Source of the DNA: Herbiconiux flava
GTDB lineage: Bacteria > Actinomycetota > Actinomycetes > Actinomycetales > Microbacteriaceae
Assembly: GCF_013409865.1 (NCBI RefSeq)
Contig: NZ_JACCBM010000001.1
Span: forward strand, 3,286,001-3,350,000
DNA length: 64,000 nt
Direction of reading: 5' to 3'
Shown here: positions 16,776 to 25,017 of the stretch, one piece after another
Numbering within the stretch: the stretch's first letter is position 1
How the letters are laid out: every line of letters starts with the position of its first letter
Notes under the pieces: generated by a model
What the model was told of the DNA's origin: nothing
Seen by the model: only the letters and a program-made list of their open reading frames with translations
Databases searched by the model: none
Translations under genes and position numbers: made by a program

Positions 16776-17621
16776 CTAGGGCTGCTCGAGTTCACCGAAG
16801 GCGTCGTAGAGGGTGTTGATCGCCGCGATGCGGGTGCGGCTGTCGCGGGCGTGCGCCGCCAGGGTGTTCGACGCCAGCACGTTCGCGAGGCTCATCGCGC
16901 TGGCGTAGCTGTCGAGCGGGGAGACGCTGTCGATCGGGCACTCGATCCAGACGCTCGCGAACTCGGCGTAGCGGCGGGCCGACGGGTCACCGATCAGGAT
17001 GACCGGCACACCGCGGTCGGCGATGCCCGCGATCATCCGACCGAACCCCGCCGGCCGCCGGCGGAAGCCGAGCACCACGGCCGTGTCGCGCGCATCCCGC
17101 TCGGCGAACTCCTCGGCGAGGGTCTGCCCGGGCAGCGGCGCGAGGAGCACCGAGTCACGCGCCTGGGCGAGCTGCTCGCGCAGGTGCACCGCGACGGGGT
17201 AGCTGTTGCGGAGGCCCACGATCGTCACGGTGCGCCCCCGCACGAGCAGCGAGGTCGCCTGCTCGAGCCGCTCGGGCCCGAGGGCGTCGAGGCAGCGCCG
17301 CAGGTTCTCCACCTCGCGCACGAGGTGGGCCGACAGGTCGGCGGTCGCCCCCGGGGTCGCCCCGCCGACGGGCACGCCCGAGGAGCGGAGGGAGCGCGCG
17401 TGCTCCCGCACCTCCTGCGCGTTCTCGAAGCCGAGGCGCCGGAACAGGCGCGAGACGGTCGCCTTCGAGACCCCGCTCCGCTGCGCGAGTTCGGTGCCCG
17501 AGTACACGGCGAGGTCGCTGAGGTGGTCGAGGATGAAGTCGGCCGCCCGCTGCTCCTGCGGCGACAGCTCGCCGTAGCTGCGGTCGATCCGCTGGCCGAT
17601 GTTCATCGTCTGCACGCTCAT
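16776..17621 (-). CDS. RpiR/MurR-family regulator of the purine operon
   Basis: A 281-residue transcription factor with an N-terminal RpiR helix-turn-helix (about 1-75: YSGTELAQRSGVSKATVSRL) and a C-terminal SIS domain (about 125-260) that usually binds a phosphorylated sugar or small acid. It is last in the minus-strand operon running from the acetamidase-like gene or the aminotransferase. It is therefore the obvious regulator of allantoate use, probably acting at GAAAC-N4-GTTTC near the aminotransferase promoter. Glyoxylate or a ureido compound would be a natural effector, but this is inference. Confidence 0.85.
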   Translation of the reverse strand: MSVQTMNIGQRIDRSYGELSPQEQRAADFILDHLSDLAVYSGTELAQRSGVSKATVSRLFRRLGFENAQEVREHARSLRSSGVPVGGATPGATADLSAHLVREVENLRRCLDALGPERLEQATSLLVRGRTVTIVGLRNSYPVAVHLREQLAQARDSVLLAPLPGQTLAEEFAERDARDTAVVLGFRRRPAGFGRMIAGIADRGVPVILIGDPSARRYAEFASVWIECPIDSVSPLDSYASAMSLANVLASNTLAAHARDSRTRIAAINTLYDAFGELEQP

Positions 17622-17634
17622 CGCTCGCCCGCTC

Positions 17635-19002
17635 TCAGGCGCTCTCGGCCGAGCCGGCCGCTGCCGATGACGACGACGACGACGCGGCCACCGCCAGCAC
17701 CGCCCGCTCGAACGCGTCGATCGTCGCCGCGACGTCCGCCTCGGTCACGTGCTCCGCCGGGTTGTGGCTCACCCCGCCCTCGCACCGCACGAACAGCATC
17801 CCGATCTCGGTGATCGCCGCGATCGCCATGGCGTCGTGCCCCGCCTTCGAGAACAGCGACATCGGCCGCCGGTCGCCGGTCGAGCGGATGCCCTCCCCCA
17901 CCGCCGCCCGCAACCGTGCACTGCACTCCGCAGCCGGCGCCGAGTGCGTCTCGACGCTCTCCCACGAGAGCCGCCGCTGCCGGCAGATGTCGGTCAGCAT
18001 GTCCTGGATGACCGTCCAGATCCGATCCCGCTCGCTGTCGTACTCGCCCCGCAGATCGAGGCTGAACTCCACCTCGCCCGGGATGACGTTGACCGCCCCC
18101 GGCGACACCTGCAGATGACCGACGGTGGCGATCAGCTGCGCCGACCGGGCGATCCGCTCGATCGCGAGGATGGCGTCGGCCGCCCCGGCGAGCGCGTCCC
18201 TCCGCCGCTCGTAGGGCGTGCCCGAGTGTCCGGCCCGCCCCGTGATCGTGATCAGGAAGCGCCTGGCCCCGGCGATCGACGACACGATCCCGAGCGCCTT
18301 GTTCTCGTCCTCGAGGTACGGGCCCTGCTCGATATGAGCTTCGAGATACCCTACGAACTCCTCGGGCCGCCGTGCAGCATCCTGAACCGTCGACGGGTCG
18401 AGCCCGAAGTCGAGGAACGCCTGGTGCAGGCTCACCCCGTGCTCGTCGAGCAGCTCCCACCACGCGGGGTCGAAGGTGCCGGCGTACGCGCGCGAGCCGA
18501 TCAGCGCCCGCCCGAAGCGGGTGCCCTCCTCGTCGGCGAAGGCCACGACTTCGAGGGCGAACGGCAGCGCACGACCCGACGAGCGGATGCGCTGCACCAC
18601 CGCGATGGCCGTCAATACCCCGAGGATGCCGTCGTACTTCCCCGCCCGCGGCACCGTGTCGAGGTGCGAGCCCAGCAGCAGCGCCGGAAGCCCGGGCTCG
18701 GCACCTTCGAGGCGGCCGCACTGGTTGCCCGCCGCGTCCTGCCAGGTGGTCATGCCGGCGTCCTGCATCCACCCGGCGGCGATCGCGTTGACCGCGGCGT
18801 GCTCGGGCGAGAGGTTCACGCGCTGGATCAGCCCGCCCGGCAGCGACGAGTGCGTCGCGAGCAGTTCGCATCGCTCGAGCACGACGGCAGCCGTCGTGTC
18901 GGCCGGCACCTCGCGCGCCGCAGCGGCGCCGGCGCCCGCAGCACCCGAAGCAGCACCTGAAGGACGGCCGCCACCGCCGCCCGGCCCACCGACCCCCGTC
19001 AC
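17635..19002 (-). CDS. allC: Allantoate amidohydrolase (M20-type Zn hydrolase)
   Basis: A 455-residue enzyme of the M20 family group containing allantoate amidohydrolase, ureidoglycolate amidohydrolase and N-carbamoyl-amino-acid hydrolase. Metal ligands are H113, D115 and D124 (GSHLDTVPRAGKYDG) and the E158-E159 pair (FADEEGTRFG), followed by the dimerisation domain with RAGHSGT and a late His (HNPAEHV). Context next to a ureidoglycine-type aminotransferase points to allantoate. GTG 19002 overlaps the upstream stop (GTGA). The first 35 residues are a Gly/Ala-rich extension, so a later non-ATG start cannot be excluded. Confidence 0.85.
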   Translation of the reverse strand: MTGVGGPGGGGGRPSGAASGAAGAGAAAAREVPADTTAAVVLERCELLATHSSLPGGLIQRVNLSPEHAAVNAIAAGWMQDAGMTTWQDAAGNQCGRLEGAEPGLPALLLGSHLDTVPRAGKYDGILGVLTAIAVVQRIRSSGRALPFALEVVAFADEEGTRFGRALIGSRAYAGTFDPAWWELLDEHGVSLHQAFLDFGLDPSTVQDAARRPEEFVGYLEAHIEQGPYLEDENKALGIVSSIAGARRFLITITGRAGHSGTPYERRRDALAGAADAILAIERIARSAQLIATVGHLQVSPGAVNVIPGEVEFSLDLRGEYDSERDRIWTVIQDMLTDICRQRRLSWESVETHSAPAAECSARLRAAVGEGIRSTGDRRPMSLFSKAGHDAMAIAAITEIGMLFVRCEGGVSHNPAEHVTEADVAATIDAFERAVLAVAASSSSSSAAAGSAESA

Positions 19003-20237
19003 GCCCCGGCCCCCTCGTACACCCCGTATGCCGCCTCGACCGCTGCCCCCGGCGCCCCCGCCGCGCCGTTCCGCCGCAGCACCTGCTCGAGCGCGGCCAG
19101 CGTCGTCAGCACCGCGTCCTTCCGCGCGTTGTACCCCATCGTCCCGATCCGCCAGACCTTGCCGTGCAGCGGCCCGAACGAGGTGCCGATCTCGATCCCG
19201 AAGTCCTCGAGCATCTGCCCCCGCACGGCGTCGCCCGTCACCCCCTCCGGGATGCGCACCGCCACCACATTGTTCATCTTCGCCGCCGGGTCGCCGAACA
19301 CGCTCAGCCCGAGACCCTCGACGCCCGCGAGCATGGCGGCCCCGTGCATCCGGTGCCTCTCGATGGTGGCGTCGAGCCCCTCCTCGACGATGATGCGCGC
19401 GCACTCGCGGGCGCCGTAGAGCATCGTGGTGGCCTCGGTGTGATGGTTGAGGCGCTTCTCGCCCCAGTAGTCGAAGATCATGGCGAGATCGAAATAGTTC
19501 GAGCGGATGCGCGACTCACGGATCTCGTCGGAGGACCCCGCGATCCCGGCCTCGATGCTCTTGCGCGACTCGATGCGCTCGACGGCCTTCGCCGAGAACG
19601 TCGCGGGCGCCGAGCCGGACGGCCCACCGAGGCACTTCTGCAGCCCCGCCGTCACGGCGTCGAGCCCCAGCGCGTCGGCGTCGAATGCGTTGCCGGCGAG
19701 CGATGCCGTGACGTCGGTGTAGAACAGCACGCCGTGCTTCGCGCACAGCTCGCCGAGGCCCTCGAGCGGCTGGGCGAGCGTGGTGCTGGTGTCACCGTGC
19801 ACGACGGCGAGGAGGGCGGGCTTCACCCGGACGACGGCCTCCTCGATCTCGCGCTCGGTGAAGACGGTGCCCCACTCGCGCTCGATCACGTGCACCTCGG
19901 CGCCGGCGCGTTCGGCGATCTCGCGCAGCAGGTGCCCGAAGCGGCCGAAGACGGGCACGAGCACCCGGTCGCCGGGGGCGACGAGCGACAGGATGGCCGC
20001 CTCGATTCCCGCGCGGGAGGTGCCGTCGATCAGCAGCGTCTGCTCGTTCGCCGTGCGGAACACCTGGCGGTACAGGCCCATGGTCTCGGTCATGTACGCC
20101 GTCATCGCGGGGTCGTACTGGCCGACGAGCTGCGCCGACATGGCGCGCAGCACACGTGGGTCGGCGTTGATCGGGCCGGGTCCCATCAGGAGGCGCGGGG
20201 GCGGGTTGATCTGAAGCAGGTCGGGCGGCGTGCTCAT
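18999..20237 (-). CDS. pucG: Class V aminotransferase, (S)-ureidoglycine-glyoxylate type
   Basis: A 412-residue PLP enzyme of the alanine-glyoxylate aminotransferase family. The PLP lysine is K201 in LQKCLGGPSG, D175 (FYTDVTASLAG) contacts the pyridine ring, and the cofactor-cup motif is GTSRAGIEAA (72-81). In allantoin-degrading bacteria this family (PucG) transfers the amino group of ureidoglycine, the product of allantoate amidohydrolase, to glyoxylate, giving glycine and oxalurate. It is immediately upstream of and coupled to allC. ATG 20237 is chosen because of its GAGGAG site; an earlier in-frame ATG would run through the promoter. An ordinary serine/alanine-glyoxylate role is the alternative. 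Confidence 0.85.
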   Translation of the reverse strand: MSTPPDLLQINPPPRLLMGPGPINADPRVLRAMSAQLVGQYDPAMTAYMTETMGLYRQVFRTANEQTLLIDGTSRAGIEAAILSLVAPGDRVLVPVFGRFGHLLREIAERAGAEVHVIEREWGTVFTEREIEEAVVRVKPALLAVVHGDTSTTLAQPLEGLGELCAKHGVLFYTDVTASLAGNAFDADALGLDAVTAGLQKCLGGPSGSAPATFSAKAVERIESRKSIEAGIAGSSDEIRESRIRSNYFDLAMIFDYWGEKRLNHHTEATTMLYGARECARIIVEEGLDATIERHRMHGAAMLAGVEGLGLSVFGDPAAKMNNVVAVRIPEGVTGDAVRGQMLEDFGIEIGTSFGPLHGKVWRIGTMGYNARKDAVLTTLAALEQVLRRNGAAGAPGAAVEAAYGVYEGAGA

Positions 20238-20272
20238 CGGTCTCCTCGAAAAGTCTGTTTCGTCGCTGCCCA

Positions 20273-20292
20273 TTCTACGAAACGCGTGTTTC
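20273..20292 (-). promoter_or_regulatory. -10 box and RpiR-type operator upstream of pucG
   Basis: On the minus strand TAGAAT (20278-20273) is a good -10 box, giving a leader of about 30 bases with GAGGAG before ATG 20237. Directly upstream is the dyad GAAAC-N4-GTTTC (20279-20292), with further TGAAAC/GAAAC copies around 20251-20302. Gapped GAAAC/GTTTC dyads suit RpiR-family dimers, and such a regulator is encoded at the end of this operon. Confidence 0.5.
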
Positions 20293-20314
20293 ACCCGTGT
20301 TTCGGCCGCCGTCT

Positions 20315-20391
20315 GTACGCTCCGGACTGATAATCGAGGGGTCGCCGACCACTATGGTCGCGGAGGCCCGGAAAATTATTCCGGAGCGTAC
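20315..20391. repeat. 12-bp inverted repeat spanning the amidase 3' end
   Basis: GTACGCTCCGGA (20315-20326) and its exact complement (20380-20391) bracket the gap downstream of the amidase. The right arm lies in the last codons of the amidase. A second, smaller dyad CCGGAA-N5-TTCCGG (20368-20384) spans the stop codon. It could act as an attenuator before pucG. Confidence 0.5.
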
Positions 20392-21968
20392 GCAATGGCG
20401 GCGAGGGCGGCGGCGAGGTCGACCAGCGCGAGGTCGGATCCGCGCGGCCCGACGAGGCAGAGGCCGAGCGGCGCGCTGCCGCTCGGCGTCCGCACGCGCA
20501 TCAGCGGCACCGAGACCGCGGGGTACCCGCCGGTGCCGGCGACGGAGGTCATCCGCAGCGTCGCGGCCCGCACCGCCGCGATGGTCTCGGCCGAGGCGTC
20601 CAGCGGAGGCGCCGCCGACGAGGCGGACGGCAGCAGCAGCACCCGCCCGCCGAGCGCCGCGTCGAACCGCTCCCGCGCCTGCCGCAGCACCTCGCGCGCG
20701 TCGAGCTCCTGCCCGGGCGTGATCGCGGCGGCGATCGCGAAGCGCTCGGCGACGTCGTCCCCCACGGCTCCCGGATGCGCGGCCACCCACGCCCCGTCGG
20801 CCCGCCACGCCTCGGCGCCCTGCACGGTGCGGAACGCGGCGAACACCGCATCCAGCCCGCCCAGTTCCACCCTCTCCCCTGCTCCCCCGAGCTCGGCGAC
20901 GAATGCGTCGAACGCAGCTGCGACCTCGGGGTCGCATCCCTCGAGCAGCTCGGCCGCCACGACGAACGCCGGACGCAGCGCGACGACGCCGCCGGAGGCC
21001 GGCGCGAGCGACGCGGCAGCCGCCGCGCGCAGCGTCGCGGCGTCGCGCGTCAGCCAGCCCACGGTGTCGAACGAGGGCGCGAGCGGCAGCAGCCCCCGCG
21101 TGCTCACCGCCCCGTGCGTGGTGCGCAGCCCCCACAGCCCTTGGTACGACGCCGGCACCCGGATCGACCCGGCCGTGTCCGTCGCCAGCCCGATCGTCGC
21201 CTGCCCGAGTGACACCGCGGTGGCGGGCCCGCTCGACGAGCCACCCGGGATCGCCCCCGGCACCGCGGGGTTCGGCGGTGTCCCGTAGTGCACGTTCCGC
21301 CCGGCGATGCTGTACGCGAACTCGTCGGTCTGCGCGATCCCCTGCACGGCCGCGCCTGCGGCCCGGAGCGCCGCCACGGCATCGGCGTCGACGGATGCCC
21401 GCCCCGCCTCCGCGAGGAACACCGGGTTCCCCGCCCCCACCGAGAACCCCGCCACGTCGAACAGATCCTTCACCGCCACCGTCGTCCCGGCCAGCGGCCC
21501 CGGAGCGGAAGCGGGGACGAGCGGCGTCCCCGCCATCCGCCAGACCGCGCGGTTGAGCGCGGGCGGGGCGCCGGTGACGTGGGCGGCTCCGATCGTCCAG
21601 GTGCCGGCGGGCGAACGCTGCCAGAGCTGCGTCTGCAGCCCTGTTCCGCCGGCATCGAAGGCGCTGACGGACACGAGCAGTGCCGCATCCGGAGCCACCA
21701 CCCGCACGTGCAGCTCGACGATGCGGCGCCGCGCCACCCCACCGCGCAGCCCCCGGAACGCCGCGATGCGCTCGTGCCCGACGAGCAGCCCGTTCGCGTC
21801 GCCCCGCAGCGTGTCGTCCCCCGGCGCGAACGAGCCGTCGAGCACCTCGATGTCGTTGGACATGAGCGCCGCCTCGTACCCCCGGAACGCACCCAGCAGC
21901 GCCTCGAGCTCCCCGGCCGGCAGCGACCCGGCCAGCGAGGTGACACCGGAGGGCAGGGCCTCAGCCAC
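20376..21968 (-). CDS. AtzH-like domain fused to amidase-signature hydrolase
   Basis: A 530-residue two-domain protein. Residues about 15-135 resemble the SnoaL/NTF2-like AtzH (DUF3225) domain, with GHERIAAFRGLR and an aromatic C-terminal strand. Residues about 145-525 are an amidase-signature hydrolase with the Ser-cisSer-Lys triad K167 (VAVKDLFDV), S244 (GGSSSG) and S268 (DTAGSIRVP). AtzH-type domains accompany amidases of the cyanurate/biuret and allophanate branch. In this operon a ureido or oxalurate-type amide is a plausible substrate. The start overlaps the stop of the acetamidase-like gene by 8 bases, so the two are coupled. The exact substrate is unknown. Confidence 0.82.
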   Translation of the reverse strand: MAEALPSGVTSLAGSLPAGELEALLGAFRGYEAALMSNDIEVLDGSFAPGDDTLRGDANGLLVGHERIAAFRGLRGGVARRRIVELHVRVVAPDAALLVSVSAFDAGGTGLQTQLWQRSPAGTWTIGAAHVTGAPPALNRAVWRMAGTPLVPASAPGPLAGTTVAVKDLFDVAGFSVGAGNPVFLAEAGRASVDADAVAALRAAGAAVQGIAQTDEFAYSIAGRNVHYGTPPNPAVPGAIPGGSSSGPATAVSLGQATIGLATDTAGSIRVPASYQGLWGLRTTHGAVSTRGLLPLAPSFDTVGWLTRDAATLRAAAAASLAPASGGVVALRPAFVVAAELLEGCDPEVAAAFDAFVAELGGAGERVELGGLDAVFAAFRTVQGAEAWRADGAWVAAHPGAVGDDVAERFAIAAAITPGQELDAREVLRQARERFDAALGGRVLLLPSASSAAPPLDASAETIAAVRAATLRMTSVAGTGGYPAVSVPLMRVRTPSGSAPLGLCLVGPRGSDLALVDLAAALAAIAYAPE

Positions 21969-23064
21969 GTCGCACCCCCGCGAAGTCGGACACCCGGATG
22001 CGCGCGTGCACGCCCTTCACGATGTCGACCACCTGCGAGATGTCGAAGTCGGTGGCGGCGCTGAGGTAGGCGTAGGCGAGCGCCCGGTCCATGCCGTAGC
22101 GCGCCTCGAGGAGGCCCAGCGCGGCGCGCACGCAGTTCTGCACCGCCACGTCGAGGTCTTCGTCGAGCCCCGTCGGCACCAGGAACTCGGAGGTCTCGGC
22201 CAGCGGCCCGGCGAGCGTCCCGAACGCGTCGACGGCCTCGGCCTGCGGCACCACCTCGAACCGCACCGTCACCCGCAGTGACGCCTCCATCGCGGTCAGC
22301 GCCACCTCCCCGTCGCCCTGCGCGAAGTGCGGGTCGCCGACGTAGGCGAGCGCGCCCGGCACCTGCACCGGCAGGTACAGCGACGACCCGACGGTCAGAA
22401 GATTGATGTCGATGTTGCCCCCGTGCGCACCCGGCGGCACCGAGTGCGGCCGCTGATCGCCGGCCACCGCCACGCCCATGATCCCGAGGAACGGACGCAA
22501 CGGGAACCGCACCGACCGCTCCCCGCCCGGCACGAGCGGCAGCGTGCCCCACTCCGAGCCGTCGAGCCCGTGCTCGAGCTCGGCGAAGACGCTCATCGAC
22601 CGCTGCGAGACGGGCATCTCCCCCACCAGCGCGCCCTTGCCGTGCCGATTCGAGATGACACCGTACGGCACGCGCGGAGTCGTCTCGAGCACGGTCATCT
22701 TCAGCAGGTCGCCCGGCTGCGCACCGCGCACGGCGATCGGGCCGGTCACGACGTGCGGTCCGTCCGTGCCCGAGCGGGGGTAGGCGGATGCGGCCAGCGC
22801 CACCGCGTCGTCGAGCACCAGGGACCGGTCGACGCCGTTCGCGGCGAAGAAGGCGGCCGGGTCGCGACCCTGGTCCTCGAGGATGCCCTCGTGACTCAGC
22901 GTGTCGATCGTCACGTCGGTGCCCGAGTCGATCGTGAGCACGGGCCGGTCGGTCGCGCAGGGCAGCCGCCCCCAGAGCACGTGCGAGAGGCTCGCGGCCA
23001 GGTACTCGGTGGCGCGGATCTCGCCCGCGCCGGGCTGCAGGGCCGCCGTAATCGACATGCGCAT
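21961..23064 (-). CDS. Acetamidase/formamidase family protein
   Basis: A 367-residue metal-dependent amidase of the FmdA/AmdA family, hydrolysing short amides to ammonia and the acid. Family segments are visible: DVTIDTLSHEG near residue 55, VTGPIAVRGAQPGDLL near 105-120, GDQRPHSVPPGAHGGNIDIN in the middle and DPHFAQGDGEVALTAMEAS further on. ATG 23064 has a weak site (GAGAACGG); an ATG two codons later is equally possible. As first gene of the coupled pair with the AtzH-amidase, it probably takes the amide product of purine-ring breakdown down to ammonia. Confidence 0.86.
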   Translation of the reverse strand: MRMSITAALQPGAGEIRATEYLAASLSHVLWGRLPCATDRPVLTIDSGTDVTIDTLSHEGILEDQGRDPAAFFAANGVDRSLVLDDAVALAASAYPRSGTDGPHVVTGPIAVRGAQPGDLLKMTVLETTPRVPYGVISNRHGKGALVGEMPVSQRSMSVFAELEHGLDGSEWGTLPLVPGGERSVRFPLRPFLGIMGVAVAGDQRPHSVPPGAHGGNIDINLLTVGSSLYLPVQVPGALAYVGDPHFAQGDGEVALTAMEASLRVTVRFEVVPQAEAVDAFGTLAGPLAETSEFLVPTGLDEDLDVAVQNCVRAALGLLEARYGMDRALAYAYLSAATDFDISQVVDIVKGVHARIRVSDFAGVRRG

Positions 23065-23277
23065 CCGTTCTCGTGCCCGGGTTCGAGGAGCCGACGGCGG
23101 GCCCCGGGGCGGCCGCCGACCCCCCGAGGCTATCGCCGTTTGCGGCCCGCTTCCCGGAGCGGCTACCGTTCAGGAGCAGTGTTTGCACGGCCGAAACCGG
23201 CTTTTACACCCGCGAAACATGCACCCCCTCGGCGTGAAACAGCGCCGGACCCGACCCCACCGACCGACGGGACATCC
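23065..23277. promoter_or_regulatory. Divergent control region, acetamidase operon / YoaK-like gene
   Basis: This 213-base gap must hold promoters for both directions. Several GAAAC/GTTTG words lie at 23180-23250 (for example GTTTG-N8-CGAAAC), resembling the GAAAC/GTTTC operator near pucG, so the RpiR regulator may act here too. TACCGT near 23165 and TAGCCT on the minus strand near 23133 are candidate -10 boxes. I cannot decide between them. Confidence 0.3.
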
Positions 23278-24012
23278 GTGCTCAAGAGACTCCGCGCCAA
23301 CAGCGGCAACCTGCACCTCGCGCTCATGCTCGCGCTGACGTTCTCGACCGGCGTCGTCGACGCGATCGGCTACCTCGGGCTCGACAAGGTGTTCGCGGGC
23401 AACATGACGGGCAACGTCGTCATCCTGGGCATGGCGCTCGCGGGGGCGCCCGGGCTGCCGTGGCTCGGCCCGCTGATCGCGCTGTTCGCCTTCATGGCCG
23501 GCGCGGTCGTCGGCGGCCGGGTGCTGCGCCCGATCAAGGCGGGGTGGACCACCCGCACCACCTGGCTGATCACTGTCGTGGGGCTGATGCTCAGCGGGCT
23601 CGCGATCACCCTCTTCATCACCGACGGGGCCCCGCCGCAGCCGTGGGAGTACCTCATCACGACGTTCCTCGCGATGGCGATGGGCCTGCAGGCGGCAACC
23701 GCCCGGCACATCGGCGTGAAGGACGTGACCACCGTCGTGGTCACCTCGACCATCACCGGCTTCGCCGCCGACTCGCGCCTGGCGGGCGGCAAGGGCCAGC
23801 CGTGGTTCCGCCGCGCGGCCGCGATCGTGCTGATCGCCGCGGGTGCGGGAGTGGGCGCGCTGCTGCTGATGCTGCACATCGGCTGGGGCCTCGCCGCCGC
23901 CGCGCTGATCACCGTGGTGGTGGCCCTGATCGGGCACATCACCGCCCACGTGAAGCACGCCGAGCGCGCCGCCGCCGCCGAGGCGCCCGAGACCGCCCCC
24001 GCGGGCCGCTAG
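23278..24012 (+). CDS. YoaK-family (DUF1275) membrane protein
   Basis: A 244-residue integral membrane protein with about six hydrophobic segments. The N-terminal TFSTGVVDAIGYLGLDKVFA followed by GNMTGNVVILGMAL is the DUF1275 hallmark, and AMGLQAATARHIGVKDVTTV begins the second half with its TSTITGF motif. GTG 23278 is chosen because homologous sequence begins there; the open frame further upstream lies over the divergent promoter region. The function of the family is not established. It is divergent from the purine operon and convergent with mutM (19-base gap). Confidence 0.8.
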   Translation: MLKRLRANSGNLHLALMLALTFSTGVVDAIGYLGLDKVFAGNMTGNVVILGMALAGAPGLPWLGPLIALFAFMAGAVVGGRVLRPIKAGWTTRTTWLITVVGLMLSGLAITLFITDGAPPQPWEYLITTFLAMAMGLQAATARHIGVKDVTTVVVTSTITGFAADSRLAGGKGQPWFRRAAAIVLIAAGAGVGALLLMLHIGWGLAAAALITVVVALIGHITAHVKHAERAAAAEAPETAPAGR

Positions 24013-24031
24013 CCCGCCGCGCTGCCGCGCG

Positions 24032-25012
24032 CTAGGCCGGGGTCACGGGCGCGACGGCGCCGGCCCGGGTCGCGCGCGCCCGGAAGGGCCGCTGGCAGCG
24101 CGGGCAGAGGTGCGACGAGCGGTTCATGAACGCCTCACGCACGATCGGCGTTCCGCAGCGCGGGCACGGCTTCCCCTGCTGTCCGTAGGCGTTCAGGCAG
24201 TGCGAGAAGTAGCCCGAGGCGCCGTTGACGTTCACGTACTGGGCGTCGAAGCTCGTGCCGCCCTCGGCGAGGGCCTTCTCGAGCACTAGCCGCACCTCGG
24301 TGAGCAGCTCCCGGGCGCGGGCCCGCGGCAGACGGTCGGCCGGATGCTCGTAGTGCACCCGCGCCGCCCACAACGATTCGTCGGCATAGATGTTCCCGAT
24401 GCCCGAGATCAGCGTCTGGTCGAGCAGGGCCCGTTTGATCCCAGTGCGCTTCCGCGCGAGCGCCGCGAGGAACGTCTTCTCGTCGAACGCCGGGTCGAGC
24501 GGGTCGCGGGCGATGTGCGCCACCTGGCCGGGCACCAGCGCAAGAGCGTCGCCGAGCATCCGCCCGCCGTCGAAGCCGGAGTACCCGCCGGCCGCGCCGT
24601 CGGCGGTGGGCACGAGCCGGTCGACCGCCATCGAGCCGAAGATGCGCTGATCGACGAAGTTCACCCAGAACTCGCCGTGCTCCGGATGCTCGATCTGCAG
24701 CCGGATGCGCAGCAGCCCCTCCTCGGCGGTGCCCGGCGTGCGCAGCAGCACCTGCCCGCTCATGCCGAGGTGCGCGACCAGCGCCTGCGCGCCGGGCGTC
24801 TCCCCCACCGACAGCGGGAACCAGAGGAACTTGCCCCGGCGCACGGCCGCGAGCATCCGCCGCCCCTCGAGCAGCGACTCGAAGCGCCCCTCGAGCGCGC
24901 TGTGCCGCTTCAGCGACCGGGTGTCGAACACCTCGACGCCCGTGATGAGCGCGCCGGAGACGGCGGGCTCGAGGCCCGCCCGCACGACCTCGACCTCGGG
25001 GAGCTCGGGCAC
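24032..25012 (-). CDS. mutM: Formamidopyrimidine-DNA glycosylase
   Basis: A 326-residue DNA repair glycosylase/AP lyase removing 8-oxoguanine and FAPy lesions. The invariant start MPELPEVE supplies the catalytic Pro2 and Glu3. The helix-two-turn-helix region reads TLISGIGNIYADESLW. The C-terminal zinc finger has two Cys pairs in CPRCGTPI and HLCPRCQRP. It is slightly longer than usual because of a short C-terminal tail and an internal segment near residue 125. It starts 5 bases after the rnc stop, the typical rnc-mutM operon of actinobacteria. Confidence 0.97.
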   Translation of the reverse strand: MPELPEVEVVRAGLEPAVSGALITGVEVFDTRSLKRHSALEGRFESLLEGRRMLAAVRRGKFLWFPLSVGETPGAQALVAHLGMSGQVLLRTPGTAEEGLLRIRLQIEHPEHGEFWVNFVDQRIFGSMAVDRLVPTADGAAGGYSGFDGGRMLGDALALVPGQVAHIARDPLDPAFDEKTFLAALARKRTGIKRALLDQTLISGIGNIYADESLWAARVHYEHPADRLPRARARELLTEVRLVLEKALAEGGTSFDAQYVNVNGASGYFSHCLNAYGQQGKPCPRCGTPIVREAFMNRSSHLCPRCQRPFRARATRAGAVAPVTPA

Positions 25013-25017
25013 GGGCC

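Noticed and set aside
19003..19404. Upstream extension of the allantoate amidohydrolase frame
   Set aside because: It overlaps the pucG coding region. GTG 19002 overlapping the pucG stop gives a normal coupled start.
22327..23277. Open frame upstream of and in frame with the YoaK-like gene
   Set aside because: It lies antisense over the acetamidase gene and the divergent promoter gap. Family similarity begins only at GTG 23278.
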